64,000 nucleotides of DNA, from NCBI RefSeq assembly GCF_014642405.1, contig NZ_BMIN01000004.1, positions 1 to 64,000 on the forward strand, given 5' to 3'. Below, piece after piece: positions 1-8,961 of this stretch. The stretch comes from Pontibacillus salipaludis. GTDB lineage: Bacteria > Bacillota > Bacilli > Bacillales > BH030062. How positions within the stretch are numbered: position 1 is the first letter of the stretch; the number at the start of each line of letters is the position of its first letter. Position numbers and translations under genes: made by a program. The notes below the pieces were generated by a model, which saw only the letters and a program-made list of their open reading frames with translations, ran no database searches and was not told where the DNA came from.

Positions 1-22
1 CCAAGATCAAACTCTCCATAAA
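1..22 (-). rRNA. 16S rRNA gene, 5' end only (partial)
   Basis: Read on the minus strand, the first ~22 bases end in GGAGAGTTTGATCTTGG, the hallmark start of bacterial 16S rRNA (usual form GGAGAGTTTGATCCTGG, one mismatch). The gene runs leftward out of the window. The upstream leader carries a GAAAACTGAACGAAAC-type box typical of Bacillaceae rrn leaders, and two sigma-A promoters lie further upstream, which supports the call. The exact mature 5' end is approximate. Confidence 0.8.
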
Positions 23-153
23 GTTAGAGTTTGCCTAGCATCAAATAAATGATTACTGGCTTTAAAAAAATAATTTAAAGACATTGACGTTACATGTTGT
101 TTCGTTCAGTTTTCAAAGATCAAATGTGGCTTGTCCTCTTGTCGAGGAAAGTA

Positions 154-188
154 ATTATATGTTATCACATGTCTTAACATGGAGTCAA
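154..188 (-). promoter_or_regulatory. probable rrn promoter P2
   Basis: On the minus strand TTGACT (188-183) is followed after 16 bp by GATAAC (166-161); a perfect TATAAT also lies at 159-154 but at a longer spacing. Tandem promoters are usual for Bacillus rrn operons. Which -10 is used cannot be decided from sequence. Confidence 0.5.
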
Positions 189-264
189 TAAAAAATTAAC
201 ATTTCCTTAATATTTCTTTAACTCGATGCTGACTTCGCTGTGCGTTATCGCGACAGCAAAAACA

Positions 265-293
265 ATATTACAGCATTAACCTGAAAAGGTCAA
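265..293 (-). promoter_or_regulatory. rrn promoter P1
   Basis: On the minus strand TTGACC (293-288) and TAATAT (270-265) are separated by 17 bp, a near-consensus sigma-A promoter reading toward the 16S start about 245 bp downstream. Confidence 0.7.
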
Positions 294-299
294 TAATAT

Positions 300-460
300 A
301 ATAGCATTTTTTTAATTTTATTTTATTTAATACTACATTATCGTTATTTCATTCAATAACATGGAGTTACTACACCACACGATAAGGGTACCCTATCTCT
401 TAATATCCATCATCACGATTCTAATACACTAGTTTTTTTTCTATTATTCTACATTATATT
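300..460. other. AT-rich intergenic stretch, nothing recognised
   Basis: Between the rrn P1 promoter and the terminator of the first rhodanese gene the sequence is AT-rich. I see no open reading frame, hairpin or regulatory motif that I can support. Confidence 0.5.
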
Positions 461-462
461 TA

Positions 463-498
463 AAGGGTCGCTATCTTTTTACAGATAGCGACCCTTTT
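463..498 (-). terminator. intrinsic terminator of the rhodanese genes
   Basis: A 14-15 bp perfect stem (AAGGGTCGCTATCT and its complement) with a 6-nt loop, just after the stop codon of the leftward gene ending at 501. The stem is flanked by A/T runs and could work in both directions. Confidence 0.8.
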
Positions 499-500
499 GC

Positions 501-839
501 TTACATAGGTTGAATATAATAAACAGATTGATGTTTCTTCTTTCGGATCATTTTAGCAGCCATTCTAACTCCCCTAAGATCGTCACTAATGAGCACGATC
601 TCTTTAGTACATTCAAATTGCTCCTTCAATGCTCTGGGAAGGTAGGAGAGTGGAATATTTTCCGCTTTCGGATACGGACAACGATGGGCCGACACATAGT
701 CCCTTACATCAATCAAACAATAGTCATCAGAAACAGATTGCTGATCGATTTTCTTCATATAAAGGAGGGGTGCAATAAACTGTTTCATAATAAATAAAGC
801 CAATAGAATAAATAATGCAATAAGACCTATAATTTCCAT
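501..839 (-). CDS. membrane-anchored rhodanese-like protein lacking the catalytic Cys
   Basis: The 112-residue protein has one N-terminal membrane segment (about residues 4-25) followed by a rhodanese fold: the CLIDVRD motif and the ENIPLSYLP stretch match the family. The loop that normally carries the active-site Cys (CRxGxR) reads SDDLRGVR, so sulfur-transfer activity is unlikely; a binding or scaffold role is inference. The start is ATG 839, preceded by AAGGGGG at good spacing; an upstream in-frame TTG at 857 lacks a ribosome binding site. It lies 22 bp downstream of a second, intact rhodanese gene and ends at a strong terminator. Confidence 0.8.
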   Translation of the reverse strand: MEIIGLIALFILLALFIMKQFIAPLLYMKKIDQQSVSDDYCLIDVRDYVSAHRCPYPKAENIPLSYLPRALKEQFECTKEIVLISDDLRGVRMAAKMIRKKKHQSVYYIQPM

Positions 840-861
840 GCTGTAACCCCCTTGCAATTTA

Positions 862-1167
862 TCATTTAACTTCTCCGTTCCAATCTAGCATTCCTCCGGC
901 TAAATTCGTAGCCGTAAAACCATGCTGAGCTAGGAACAAACATGCATTCATACTTCGAACTCCGGCGCGGCATACAATAATATATTCTTCATCTTTACGA
1001 AAGTAATCTAATGAATCAGGAATTTGTTGAAGAGGAATATGCTTAGCAGAAGGAATGATACCTTGTGTAACTTCCTCATATTCGCGTACATCTATAATAT
1101 GTGGTCGATCATTTTGATTTAGCATTTTCTCTAATTCTATTGCTGTAATTTCTTGCACTTCGTACAC
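862..1167 (-). CDS. ytwF: rhodanese-domain sulfurtransferase YtwF-like
   Basis: A 101-residue single-domain rhodanese. The CDC25-type motif HIIDVREYEE and the active-site loop CRAGVRS are intact, so persulfide transfer through that Cys is expected. The protein has no signal or membrane segment and is cytoplasmic. The start is GTG 1167 behind AAGGGGGAGC. B. subtilis carries ytwF close to leuS, as here. It probably forms a two-gene unit with the anchored rhodanese-like gene downstream. The physiological sulfur acceptor is unknown. Confidence 0.85.
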   Translation of the reverse strand: MYEVQEITAIELEKMLNQNDRPHIIDVREYEEVTQGIIPSAKHIPLQQIPDSLDYFRKDEEYIIVCRAGVRSMNACLFLAQHGFTATNLAGGMLDWNGEVK

Positions 1168-1310
1168 GGCTAGCTCCCCCTTTTTAACTTATGCACTGCC
1201 TTATTTTATATCATTTTTTATTGAAGTCAAGAGATACGTTTATGGGTATTTATCCCGATCAGAATACTATGTTTTAAAGCCTTTTCACAGTTATTTTCTA
1301 TAAAAAAAAT

Positions 1311-1336
1311 AGAGGCTGCTTATATAAGCAGCCTCT
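1311..1336 (-). terminator. leuS terminator
   Basis: A 26-bp perfect palindrome (AGAGGCTGCTTAT and its complement) directly after leuS, followed on the minus strand by a run of eight T. Confidence 0.9.
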
Positions 1337-1343
1337 TTCGCAA

Positions 1344-3761
1344 TTAGTTTGCAACGATATTTACAAGTTTGCCAGGAACAGCAATTACTTTGCGGACGGT
1401 TTTACCCTGGATCCATTCCTGAATCGTTTCATCTTCCATCGCAAGTTTTTCAAGTTCCTCTTTAGAAGCATCTTTTGGAGCACTTACTTTAGAACGAACT
1501 TTACCCATAACTTGAAGGACAATTTCAACTTCATCATCAATTAACTTCGCTTCATCGTGAATCGGCCAGACTTCATAACTAATTGTATCTTCATGGCCTA
1601 GTATACTCCATAATTCTTCAGCTAGGTGCGGCGCCACAGGAGAAAGCAGCTTCACAAACCCTTCTGCATATTGTCCAGGGATTTCACTAGCTTTGTATGC
1701 ATCATTAATGAAGACCATCATCTGTGAAATAGCTGTATTAAAGCGAAGTGCCTCAAAGTTTTCAGTTACTTTTTTAACTGTTTCATGGTAACTACGCTCA
1801 AGATCTGTATTCTGACTATCATATTTAACTTTGTCAGAAAGACTACCGTTATCAGTAGCGAAAAGGCGATGCACACGATCTAAGAAGCGTCGAGCTCCAT
1901 CTAAACCATTTGTAGACCAAGCTACCGATGCTTCTAGTGGACCCATAAACATTTCGTAAAGACGTAATGTATCTGCTCCGTGTGTCTCGACGATATCATC
2001 TGGGTTCACAACATTCCCTTTGGACTTACTCATTTTCTCGTTGTTTTCTCCAAGGATCATACCTTGGTTAAATAAACGCTGAAACGGTTCTTTTGTCGGT
2101 ACAACACCAATGTCGTAAAGGAATTTGTGCCAGAAGCGAGCATATAGAAGGTGAAGAACCGCATGTTCTGCTCCACCGATATACATATCAACCGGTAACC
2201 ATTCTTTTAGTTTTTCAGGATCTGCTAATTGCTCGCTATTGTCTGGATCAATGTAACGTAGGAAGTACCAACAGCTTCCTGCCCATTGAGGCATTGTATT
2301 CGTTTCACGACGACCTTTCATGCCTGTCTCTGGATCTACGACATTCACCCAATCTTCAATGTTCGCAAGCGGGGATTCGCCAGTGCCTGATGGCTTAATA
2401 TTTTCTGTCTTCGGAAGTTCAAGAGGAAGATTTTCAACTTTCTCAGCCGTTACAGAGCCATCTTCCCAATGAATAACTGGTATTGGTTCTCCCCAATAAC
2501 GCTGGCGGCTGAATAGCCAGTCACGAAGACGGTACGACGTTTTCTTCTCACCTTTACCTTCTGCTTCAAGCCATTCAATCGCTTTTTGTATTCCTTCTTC
2601 TTTATCAAGACCATTGAGGAAATCAGAATTAATATGTTTTCCATCCCCTGTATAGGCTTCTTCTTCCACATTTCCGCCTTCAACAACGGCACGGATTGGA
2701 AGATCAAACGTTTTGGCAAATTCATAATCACGTTCATCGTGAGCAGGAACAGCCATAATTGCACCAGAACCGTAAGACATTAGAACATAGTCCGCTACCC
2801 ATATCTGAATACGTTCTCCATTTACAGGGTTGATCGCATAAGCTCCTGAGAAAACGCCTGATTTCTCTTTCGCAAGGTCCGTACGCTCTAAGTCACTTTT
2901 CTTAGTCACTTCATTTATATAAGCTTGAACCGCTTCTTTTTGTTCAGCAGATACAATCCGTTCAACAAATGGGTGTTCGGGTGCTAGGACGGCATACGTT
3001 GCACCGAACAAAGTATCTGGACGGGTCGTAAATACGGTGAACGTTTCATCGTGTCCATCTACTTCAAAGTGAACATCTGCCCCTTCAGATTTACCAATCC
3101 AGTTTCGCTGCATATCTTTAATACTCTCAGGCCAGTCTAGGTCTTCAAGGTCTTCTAATAAACGATCCGCGTAAGCCGTAATTTTAAGCATCCACTGTTT
3201 CATCGGTTTACGAACAACAGGGTGTCCACCACGCTCACTTACACCGTCTACGACTTCTTCATTCGCAAGAACTGTACCAAGTGCAGGGCACCAGTTAACA
3301 GCAACTTCATCTACATAGGCTAAGCCTTCTTCATACAGCTTCGTGAAGATCCACTGTGTCCACTTATAATAGTTTGGATCTGTCGTATTTACTTCACGAT
3401 CCCAGTCATAAGAGAATCCAAGCGCTTGAATTTGACGACGGAAGTTATCGATATTTTGCTGTGTGAAGACAGCCGGGTCATTACCTGTATCAAGTGCATA
3501 TTGTTCAGCAGGAAGTCCAAATGCATCCCATCCCATTGGATGAAGAACTTCGTACCCTTGCATGCGTTTCATGCGAGAAACAATGTCTGTCGCTGTCATC
3601 CCTTCAGGGTGTCCAACGTGAAGACCAGCTCCTGATGGGTATGGAAACATATCTAGTGCATAAAACTTTTCTTTATTACTACTGCTGTCAGCTTTAAATA
3701 CTTTGTCACCAACCCAGTAATCTTGCCATTTCTTTTCGATCGATTTGTGATCGTATGCCAT
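1344..3761 (-). CDS. leuS: leucyl-tRNA synthetase
   Basis: An 805-residue class I aminoacyl-tRNA synthetase that charges tRNA-Leu with leucine. The HIGH signature appears as HVGH (residues 48-51) and KMSKS lies near residue 576. The central editing (CP1) region and the C-terminal anticodon-binding region are present, and the length is normal for bacterial LeuRS (about 805). The start ATG 3761 follows TAGGAGGTC. A T-box leader with a CUC specifier precedes the gene, so transcription should rise when uncharged tRNA-Leu accumulates. A strong terminator follows, so this is a single-gene unit. Confidence 0.98.
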   Translation of the reverse strand: MAYDHKSIEKKWQDYWVGDKVFKADSSSNKEKFYALDMFPYPSGAGLHVGHPEGMTATDIVSRMKRMQGYEVLHPMGWDAFGLPAEQYALDTGNDPAVFTQQNIDNFRRQIQALGFSYDWDREVNTTDPNYYKWTQWIFTKLYEEGLAYVDEVAVNWCPALGTVLANEEVVDGVSERGGHPVVRKPMKQWMLKITAYADRLLEDLEDLDWPESIKDMQRNWIGKSEGADVHFEVDGHDETFTVFTTRPDTLFGATYAVLAPEHPFVERIVSAEQKEAVQAYINEVTKKSDLERTDLAKEKSGVFSGAYAINPVNGERIQIWVADYVLMSYGSGAIMAVPAHDERDYEFAKTFDLPIRAVVEGGNVEEEAYTGDGKHINSDFLNGLDKEEGIQKAIEWLEAEGKGEKKTSYRLRDWLFSRQRYWGEPIPVIHWEDGSVTAEKVENLPLELPKTENIKPSGTGESPLANIEDWVNVVDPETGMKGRRETNTMPQWAGSCWYFLRYIDPDNSEQLADPEKLKEWLPVDMYIGGAEHAVLHLLYARFWHKFLYDIGVVPTKEPFQRLFNQGMILGENNEKMSKSKGNVVNPDDIVETHGADTLRLYEMFMGPLEASVAWSTNGLDGARRFLDRVHRLFATDNGSLSDKVKYDSQNTDLERSYHETVKKVTENFEALRFNTAISQMMVFINDAYKASEIPGQYAEGFVKLLSPVAPHLAEELWSILGHEDTISYEVWPIHDEAKLIDDEVEIVLQVMGKVRSKVSAPKDASKEELEKLAMEDETIQEWIQGKTVRKVIAVPGKLVNIVAN

Positions 3762-3806
3762 TGCTTTGACCTCCTAGAACTTGTGCTGAATAACGTGATT
3801 TGATTA

Positions 3807-4064
3807 TAAAAAAATAAACCTCTCGCCCCAAACTCTGGGACGAGAGGTTTCGAATACCCGTGGTACCACCCAAATTAACGCCAATTGACGCTCACTCGAA
3901 TCCTTAACGCGGAGAACGGCGAACCCTACTCTTACGTTCAGGTGCGCAACATCAAAGGTGAGTTCATAAAGGTCAAGGATAGCTTCCACCAGCCGCTATC
4001 TCTCTTCTTGCTTGACACTTTTATTACTAGTCCTTATCACAGTTATTCAGACCGTTAGTTATGA
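3807..4064 (-). ncRNA. T-box leader of leuS, Leu (CUC) specifier
   Basis: The minus strand contains the T-box core GGGTGGTACCACG (about 3873-3859) followed by a terminator stem of about 15 bp (3850-3816) and a T run. Stem I carries the GGTGGAAGC region and the specifier loop GAACUCA, with CUC at 3962-3960, a Leu codon that fits leuS. The antiterminator/terminator alternative is visible. A short open frame inside it (3804-3989) is not a gene. Confidence 0.93.
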
Positions 4065-4070
4065 TAGTAA

Positions 4071-4099
4071 ATTGTAAGCAATTCTTCTAACAATGTCAA
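4071..4099 (-). promoter_or_regulatory. leuS promoter
   Basis: TTGACA (4099-4094), 17 bp, TACAAT (4076-4071), placed just upstream of the T-box leader. Confidence 0.8.
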
Positions 4100-4115
4100 G
4101 AAGACGGGTACCTGA

Positions 4116-5078
4116 TCAAACCGCTATGTCACGTTTCTTAAAGGAAGTGTACATAAGTACATGAAAAATGACCAAATACACAAAAATGACAATTAGCGAA
4201 TATAAGGGTGTTACGTCGACAAATGGTTGACTTAGGTGCATTGAAAACTCGTTATGTGCAAACAAGATGTACTTGGCCCATTCATATTTTCTCAACATCA
4301 TCATTGCAGGTAACGTAGCGAAAGATAAGAACATGGTAATCCCAATTGCCAAACCGCTTGAACGAAATAGTGCCCCTATCACAAAAGCGATCGTCCCCAT
4401 TACTACAACGTTTACCATCGCATAAAGATAGCTTTGTAAGATCCAGAATATCGCAGGCCACTCTGAAACCGCCTCACCATTCCAAGTTAAATGGGTATAA
4501 GAATCATACGGAAAGTATATGAGTGATGCAACTAAAGAGGAAACAAGTAAAAGCAAAGCAATCGCAACAGAGAACAGAAGGACGGTAACATATTTACTGT
4601 AAAGCAGTTTCGTACGCGTAGCCGGTCGAATAGCCAGTAATTTAATTGTACCTTTTTGAAATTCATGAGCTAGAATACCTGAGGCCACAATAATGACAAA
4701 TAAAACGATTAAAGAAAAGAAGTTAGAGGATGTATTCATAACATGCCAGAAACTCCCCACTTCAGCAGGCGCTAGCCCTTCATCAAGACGATATTGGGCA
4801 AGTTCAATTTGCTCAACAGCATTCTTATACTCAAGAGATGATGGTTCCGCTTCTGATTTCTGAGCTTCGTATGTGTTAATTTGTTGCTGTAGTCGTTGTT
4901 CAGAAGTATTGGCTCCTACTGATTCTTCCCGGTGGCTGTAATCCCATTTCAAAACTCCAAATATACCAAATACAGCAATTATAAGAATAATAGACATAAT
5001 CCATGTACTCTTTCTTTGCATTAACTTCATCCATTCATTACGAACTAAATTAACAAAACTACCCAACTTGCTCACCAC
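4116..5078 (-). CDS. ABC-2 type transporter permease
   Basis: A 320-residue membrane protein. One helix lies at about 27-43, then a hydrophilic extracytoplasmic segment with Gln/Glu-rich coiled coil (about 55-110), then five or so helices to the C terminus, the layout of ABC-2 permeases of the NatB/YhaP type. It overlaps the 3' end of the upstream ATPase by 20 bp, so the two are translationally coupled and likely form one transporter. The start is uncertain: GTG 5078 or 5075, or TTG 5066, which has GGTGG eight bases upstream. The substrate is unknown; context suggests cell-envelope stress export. Confidence 0.8.
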   Translation of the reverse strand: MVSKLGSFVNLVRNEWMKLMQRKSTWIMSIILIIAVFGIFGVLKWDYSHREESVGANTSEQRLQQQINTYEAQKSEAEPSSLEYKNAVEQIELAQYRLDEGLAPAEVGSFWHVMNTSSNFFSLIVLFVIIVASGILAHEFQKGTIKLLAIRPATRTKLLYSKYVTVLLFSVAIALLLLVSSLVASLIYFPYDSYTHLTWNGEAVSEWPAIFWILQSYLYAMVNVVVMGTIAFVIGALFRSSGLAIGITMFLSFATLPAMMMLRKYEWAKYILFAHNEFSMHLSQPFVDVTPLYSLIVIFVYLVIFHVLMYTSFKKRDIAV

Positions 5079-5973
5079 CAGTTACTTTTAAGAATTCGTC
5101 TTCTAATGTTGATTTCGTATTTTCAATTCCATAAACAAGAATCCCTTGTTCCACTAACACTTTATTATACTCGGGCACTTCTTCTTGGGAAATTGATATT
5201 GAGATAGATTTCTCACCTGTTTCAATGTCTACTCCTTCAAACGATTGCTCTAAAACATCTTTCGCTTGAATAGGCTGATTTACGGTAAATGTCCACTTCG
5301 TTTCCTGTGATTCCTCTTTAACCGTACGTATATCAATCAATTTTCCTTTTTGAATGATTCCAACTCGATCACACATTAATTCGATTTCAGATAAAAGGTG
5401 ACTAGAAACGAGAATACTCACGCCTTCTTCTTGAGCAATTTTACGTAAATATGTACGAAACTCTCGAATTCCTGCAGGGTCTAATCCATTCGTTGGCTCA
5501 TCCAAAATTAGAAACTTTGGCTTATGCAAGAGTGCCTGCGCTAAACCTAAACGCTGCCTCATACCAAGAGAATAGGTTTTCACTTTCTCACCAATCCGAG
5601 AAGTTAACCCAACTTGCTCCACCACTTCTTGAATGCGTTCTTTTGTAATTCCTTTGTGCATTCTAGAGAAATGAATCAGATTCTTGTATCCAGACATGTA
5701 ATCATACAATTCCGGGTTCTCTACGATTGCCCCCACTTGACTGATTGTTTTCTCATAATTCTCAAGTAAAGAAGTTCCCCCAATAATTACATTTCCGGCA
5801 GTAGGTTTCATAAGGCCAACCATCATTCGAATGGTTGTTGTTTTACCCGCTCCATTTGGTCCAAGGAAACCAAACACCTCTCCCTCATACAAGTCCAGAT
5901 CGAGGTCATGAATAATCGTTTTGTTCTTAATGTCTTTCCTTAACCCTTTAAGTTGCACGACTGATTTAGTCAT
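5059..5973 (-). CDS. ABC transporter ATP-binding protein
   Basis: About 304 residues. The Walker A motif GPNGAGKTT, the signature SLGMRQR and the Walker B LILDEP are all intact, followed by the switch-region motif SSHLLSE and a C-terminal extension typical of ABC-2 (DrrA/NatA-like) ATPases. I place the start at ATG 5973 (MTKSVV) because GGAGG sits nine bases upstream; this overlaps the preceding gene by 8 bp. It pairs with the permease encoded next. Confidence 0.88.
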   Translation of the reverse strand: MTKSVVQLKGLRKDIKNKTIIHDLDLDLYEGEVFGFLGPNGAGKTTTIRMMVGLMKPTAGNVIIGGTSLLENYEKTISQVGAIVENPELYDYMSGYKNLIHFSRMHKGITKERIQEVVEQVGLTSRIGEKVKTYSLGMRQRLGLAQALLHKPKFLILDEPTNGLDPAGIREFRTYLRKIAQEEGVSILVSSHLLSEIELMCDRVGIIQKGKLIDIRTVKEESQETKWTFTVNQPIQAKDVLEQSFEGVDIETGEKSISISISQEEVPEYNKVLVEQGILVYGIENTKSTLEDEFLKVTGGEQVG

Positions 5974-6673
5974 GTATTTGTACCTCCTCATATAATTGTT
6001 CCATCCATCCTACAACGTCCTTCCCATCACACCTTATATCATCTACTAATTGATGACCAAGAACCTTACCATCTCTAATGACAAGCACTTCATCTAATAC
6101 GGGCTCGATTTCTTTAATTTCATGAGTAGTAATGATTAAAGACTGAGTTTCCAGGTCGACAAAGCGAATAAGACCTTTTACAATCGCACTTCGAACCATT
6201 GGATCTAATCCAGAGAACGGTTCATCCAATAAAATATAGGGTACATTTCGAGCTAACGTAATCGTCATTTTTAATCGCCCTTTGTTTCCTTTGGACAATG
6301 TTTTTACTTTTTGTTCTTTTTGTAGTTTCATAAATGACAATATTTCTTCTGCTTTCTCTTGATTGAAGTCGTTATATTGGGAGGCAAAAAAGTCAATCGC
6401 CTCTCCTACCGTAAAGAAAGGATAAACGTGATCTAATTCTGACATATAGGCAACACTGTAGCTGATTTTTCGATCCACATTACTCTGTCCATCTACTAAA
6501 ACCTTTCCTTTCGTTGTACGAAGGAGGCCTGCTATTAGTTTCAAAGTTGTGGACTTTCCACTACCGTTTTCACCAACTAATCCAATGACCTTCCCATTTT
6601 CAAGGTTAAAGGTCACGTCATTTAGAGCTTTATGCTTAATATATTGTTTAGTTACGTTTTCAAATGAGATCAT
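5966..6673 (-). CDS. ABC transporter ATP-binding protein, YtrB-like
   Basis: A 235-residue ATPase with Walker A GENGSGKST (about residue 34-42), Walker B LLDEPFSGLD and the H-loop TTHE. The signature segment reads LSKGNKGR, a common variant in YtrB-type ATPases that follow a GntR gene. Its ATG directly follows the stop codon of the GntR gene, with AGGAGGG as ribosome binding site inside that gene's end. It is probably part of the same transporter as the membrane protein encoded first in this operon; that pairing is inference. Confidence 0.85.
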   Translation of the reverse strand: MISFENVTKQYIKHKALNDVTFNLENGKVIGLVGENGSGKSTTLKLIAGLLRTTKGKVLVDGQSNVDRKISYSVAYMSELDHVYPFFTVGEAIDFFASQYNDFNQEKAEEILSFMKLQKEQKVKTLSKGNKGRLKMTITLARNVPYILLDEPFSGLDPMVRSAIVKGLIRFVDLETQSLIITTHEIKEIEPVLDEVLVIRDGKVLGHQLVDDIRCDGKDVVGWMEQLYEEVQIHD

Positions 6674-7045
6674 TTAGTTTCCCTCCTCTTTTGTTTTCGC
6701 TTGAAGACCTAGAATCATTTCCTCTTTTGAAAAGCCGAGCTGTTTCATCTCTGTAATGAACCGGTCAATCTGCCGTTCTTTAAGCTCTTCACGTAATTGA
6801 TTTAAGCGCATACGATCTTCTGTCACGAACGTCCCTTGCCCACGCCTTGATTCCACAATCGTTAATTGCTCCAATTCTCGGTAAACGCGGGATACAGTAT
6901 TCGGATTAACACCAGTATCAACTGCATATTCTCGAACAGATGGTAATTTGTCTCCAGGCATACGATCTCCCCTTACGATTTCATTTGATAAGCGATCCAT
7001 GAGTTGTTGATAAATTGGTCTGTCTTGTTGAAACTCAATGGGCAT
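6674..7045 (-). CDS. GntR-family repressor, YtrA-like
   Basis: A 123-residue short GntR regulator. The N-terminal winged helix is visible (PIYQQLMDRLSNEIVRGD, then LPSVREYA and NPNTVSRVYRELE), with only a short C-terminal tail, as in the YtrA subfamily that controls ABC transporter operons. An inverted repeat resembling the YtrA operator overlaps the operon promoter (7858-7879), which supports autoregulation. In B. subtilis YtrA responds to some cell-wall-active peptides; whether this one does is inference. Confidence 0.88.
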   Translation of the reverse strand: MPIEFQQDRPIYQQLMDRLSNEIVRGDRMPGDKLPSVREYAVDTGVNPNTVSRVYRELEQLTIVESRRGQGTFVTEDRMRLNQLREELKERQIDRFITEMKQLGFSKEEMILGLQAKTKEEGN

Positions 7046-7048
7046 AGG

Positions 7049-7831
7049 TTACACCTCAACTTTTCGATCAAGAATATAAGCAGCAATAAAGTAATATAAA
7101 GTACTGAACAGTATATTCACAACAAATTCACCGTAACTAAAAGGGATCTCATCCATTTCAGTTACGTTATAGTTATCATTCACAAAATTATATATAGAAG
7201 GGAAGAGCTCTCTTAAATCAACATTTATTTCCATACTGGAATATAAAGTTACCATGAATCCGGAGTCTAATATCCAAGACTCCACTATCATAAGACCGAT
7301 AGCGAGCGCCAAGATAAGCAGCAAACCCCACTTTCCTGTGTATTGATTAATTAAACGATAGACACTCCAAAGCAATAAAACAAATACACCAACTAGTATA
7401 GCCTGATAAAAGATAAGCCCATTTGCTAACAAAGCTCCCTTTAATAAATCAGCGAAAATAGAGCTTAATTCTTCAGCAGAGAAAAAGAGCAGGATCAAAA
7501 GGGTGGTAAAAATAATCATAGAACCTACCATAAACAATGCCCCGTTTAAGAATTTAGCTCCAAGCAGTTTGTGTATGGATTGAGGAGAATGGAGCCAAAT
7601 ATGTAACTTAGCGCCCTCTTTATTTAAAGAAAACAGCAAGTAACCAGCCATATAAAAAATATGAAGCGCAAGAATGATGATGAGCGGGATCGTAATAAAC
7701 GGCTCCTGACCTTTACCTCTGAGCCACCAATAAATGATCGCAGTCACCAACATTCCTAGTGAAATAACTATTGTATGAAACACCCAGGATAACTTCCATT
7801 CCTTTTTCCAAAGTCCTTGAAATGCCGTCAT
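7049..7831 (-). CDS. multi-pass membrane protein of the YtrA-type ABC operon
   Basis: A 260-residue integral membrane protein with about six predicted helices (around residues 18-36, 46-68, 97-117, 136-157, 170-187, 235-255). It has no detectable enzymatic motif and is likely an ABC-2-like permease subunit. It is the first gene of a five-gene leftward operon (permease, GntR, ATPase, ATPase, permease) with a 3-bp gap to the next gene. The start ATG 7831 has AAAGGAGGAAG. The unusual order, permease before regulator, differs from B. subtilis ytrGABCDEF. Confidence 0.75.
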   Translation of the reverse strand: MTAFQGLWKKEWKLSWVFHTIVISLGMLVTAIIYWWLRGKGQEPFITIPLIIILALHIFYMAGYLLFSLNKEGAKLHIWLHSPQSIHKLLGAKFLNGALFMVGSMIIFTTLLILLFFSAEELSSIFADLLKGALLANGLIFYQAILVGVFVLLLWSVYRLINQYTGKWGLLLILALAIGLMIVESWILDSGFMVTLYSSMEINVDLRELFPSIYNFVNDNYNVTEMDEIPFSYGEFVVNILFSTLYYFIAAYILDRKVEV

Positions 7832-7857
7832 GATAAACTTCCTCCTTTAGCGTCCTT

Positions 7858-7879
7858 GTGTACTAGTTAAATAGTACAC
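7858..7879. promoter_or_regulatory. YtrA-type operator
   Basis: A perfect inverted repeat GTGTACTA-N6-TAGTACAC lies over the -10 region of the operon promoter. It resembles the AGTGTA...TACACT operator known for YtrA (from memory; the spacer here is 12 rather than about 13), and the operon encodes a YtrA-like repressor. Confidence 0.75.
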
Positions 7880-7900
7880 TAGACCATTAAGGTGAGTCAA
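7871..7900 (-). promoter_or_regulatory. promoter of the ABC/GntR operon
   Basis: TTGACT (7900-7895), 18 bp, TACTAT (7876-7871). The -10 lies within the YtrA-type inverted repeat, as expected for repression. Confidence 0.75.
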
Positions 7901-7927
7901 TCTCTAGTTGGAAATTTTTAAAAAATA

Positions 7928-7955
7928 AAAATCCTGCACAATTGTGCAGGATTTT
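7928..7955 (-). terminator. terminator of ytzC
   Basis: A 28-bp perfect palindrome (AAAATCCTGCACAA and its complement) followed on the minus strand by a T-rich tract. Confidence 0.9.
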
Positions 7956-7961
7956 GAATCT

Positions 7962-8249
7962 TCATTGCTGCTTATATTCCCCTAGATCCTCGTGATCTAA
8001 AATCATATCGTTTAAAACTTGTGTCACTTGCAGATGCAAACGGTGAAGCTCATCTTTCTGTTGATGGTTGGCGCTATGCATAAGCTTTTGAATTTCAGTT
8101 TCTGCTTCTTCTAAACCAAGTTGAGCCTGGCTGTACTCATCATTTGGCTGATAACCGACTTGGTTCGCCTGTTCTAATTGTTCTCTGGCAGCTTCCATCT
8201 TTCTTTTTGCTACTTCTACCATGTTTTCTATGGAGTCACGTGTCGCCAT
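7962..8249 (-). CDS. ytzC: YtzC family small protein (DUF2524)
   Basis: About 95 residues, highly charged and mostly helical, likely a coiled coil: heptad-like runs around MVEVAKRKMEAAREQLEQ and again LHLQVTQVLND. It has no signal or membrane segment. The start ATG 8249 (MATRDS) is chosen because GAGGTGAT lies seven bases upstream; an earlier in-frame Met lacks one. It matches in size and neighbourhood the B. subtilis YtzC protein, whose function is unknown. Confidence 0.75.
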   Translation of the reverse strand: MATRDSIENMVEVAKRKMEAAREQLEQANQVGYQPNDEYSQAQLGLEEAETEIQKLMHSANHQQKDELHRLHLQVTQVLNDMILDHEDLGEYKQQ

Positions 8250-8385
8250 GATTATCACCTCACTCCTATAATGTGCATCAGACCTATTCCTATGCATTTC
8301 AATTCACTTTTGCTATTTGTACAGACATGCTACAATGCTTCATAGGAAAAGCTTCGAAACACATCTCAAGAAGGAGACCTTACCT

Positions 8386-8946
8386 ATGTTGTATCGTATC
8401 TTAGATTATGCACACCATTTGTTAGAACAATCGATCCACCCAGGCGAAACAGCCCTTGATGGTACAGCCGGAAACGGGCATGACACTGTCTTTTTAAGTA
8501 AACTCGTTGGAGATAAAGGAAATGTGCTATCCTTTGACATTCAGGAACAAGCGATTGAATCGACGCATGACAGACTTGTCGAGAATAACATTCATAATGT
8601 CAATCTTATCATGGATAACCATGCACACTTTGAAAAGTATATAGATGAAGAAGCCATTCTAGGCGGGGCAATATTTAACCTTGGATACCTCCCAGGCAGC
8701 GATAAAACGATTGTCACTGAATCAGCTTCAACACTTGAAGCCGTTCATGGAATTCTAGAAAGACTCAAGAAAAAAGGCCTATTAATACTCGTTGTATACC
8801 ACGGTCATGAAGGTGGGCAAGAAGAAAAAGAAGCCTTACTCAAATCCCTTTCAAAGCTAGACCAAAAACAATACAACGTGCTTCGATACGGGTTTTTGAA
8901 CCAAGTAAATACCCCTCCATTTATTCTGGCAATCGAAAAGAAGTAA
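8386..8946 (+). CDS. mnmM: tRNA (mnm5s2U34) methyltransferase MnmM (YtqB)
   Basis: A 186-residue Rossmann methyltransferase. The SAM-binding motif I reads DGTAGNGHDT (residues 25-34), motif II has SFDIQEQAI, and the NLGYLPGSDK stretch is typical of the YtqB family. YtqB has been assigned as MnmM, which converts nm5U to mnm5U at the tRNA wobble position. The start is ATG 8386 after AAGGAG; an upstream in-frame ATG at 8317 would overlap the divergent promoter region. It lies in its usual place beside ytpB and ends at a strong hairpin. Confidence 0.85.
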   Translation: MLYRILDYAHHLLEQSIHPGETALDGTAGNGHDTVFLSKLVGDKGNVLSFDIQEQAIESTHDRLVENNIHNVNLIMDNHAHFEKYIDEEAILGGAIFNLGYLPGSDKTIVTESASTLEAVHGILERLKKKGLLILVVYHGHEGGQEEKEALLKSLSKLDQKQYNVLRYGFLNQVNTPPFILAIEKK

Positions 8947-8961
8947 CACATTAACGCACAA

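Noticed and set aside
3804-3989. 61-codon open frame upstream of leuS
   Set aside because: It lies fully within the T-box leader and its coding is explained by the conserved RNA elements.
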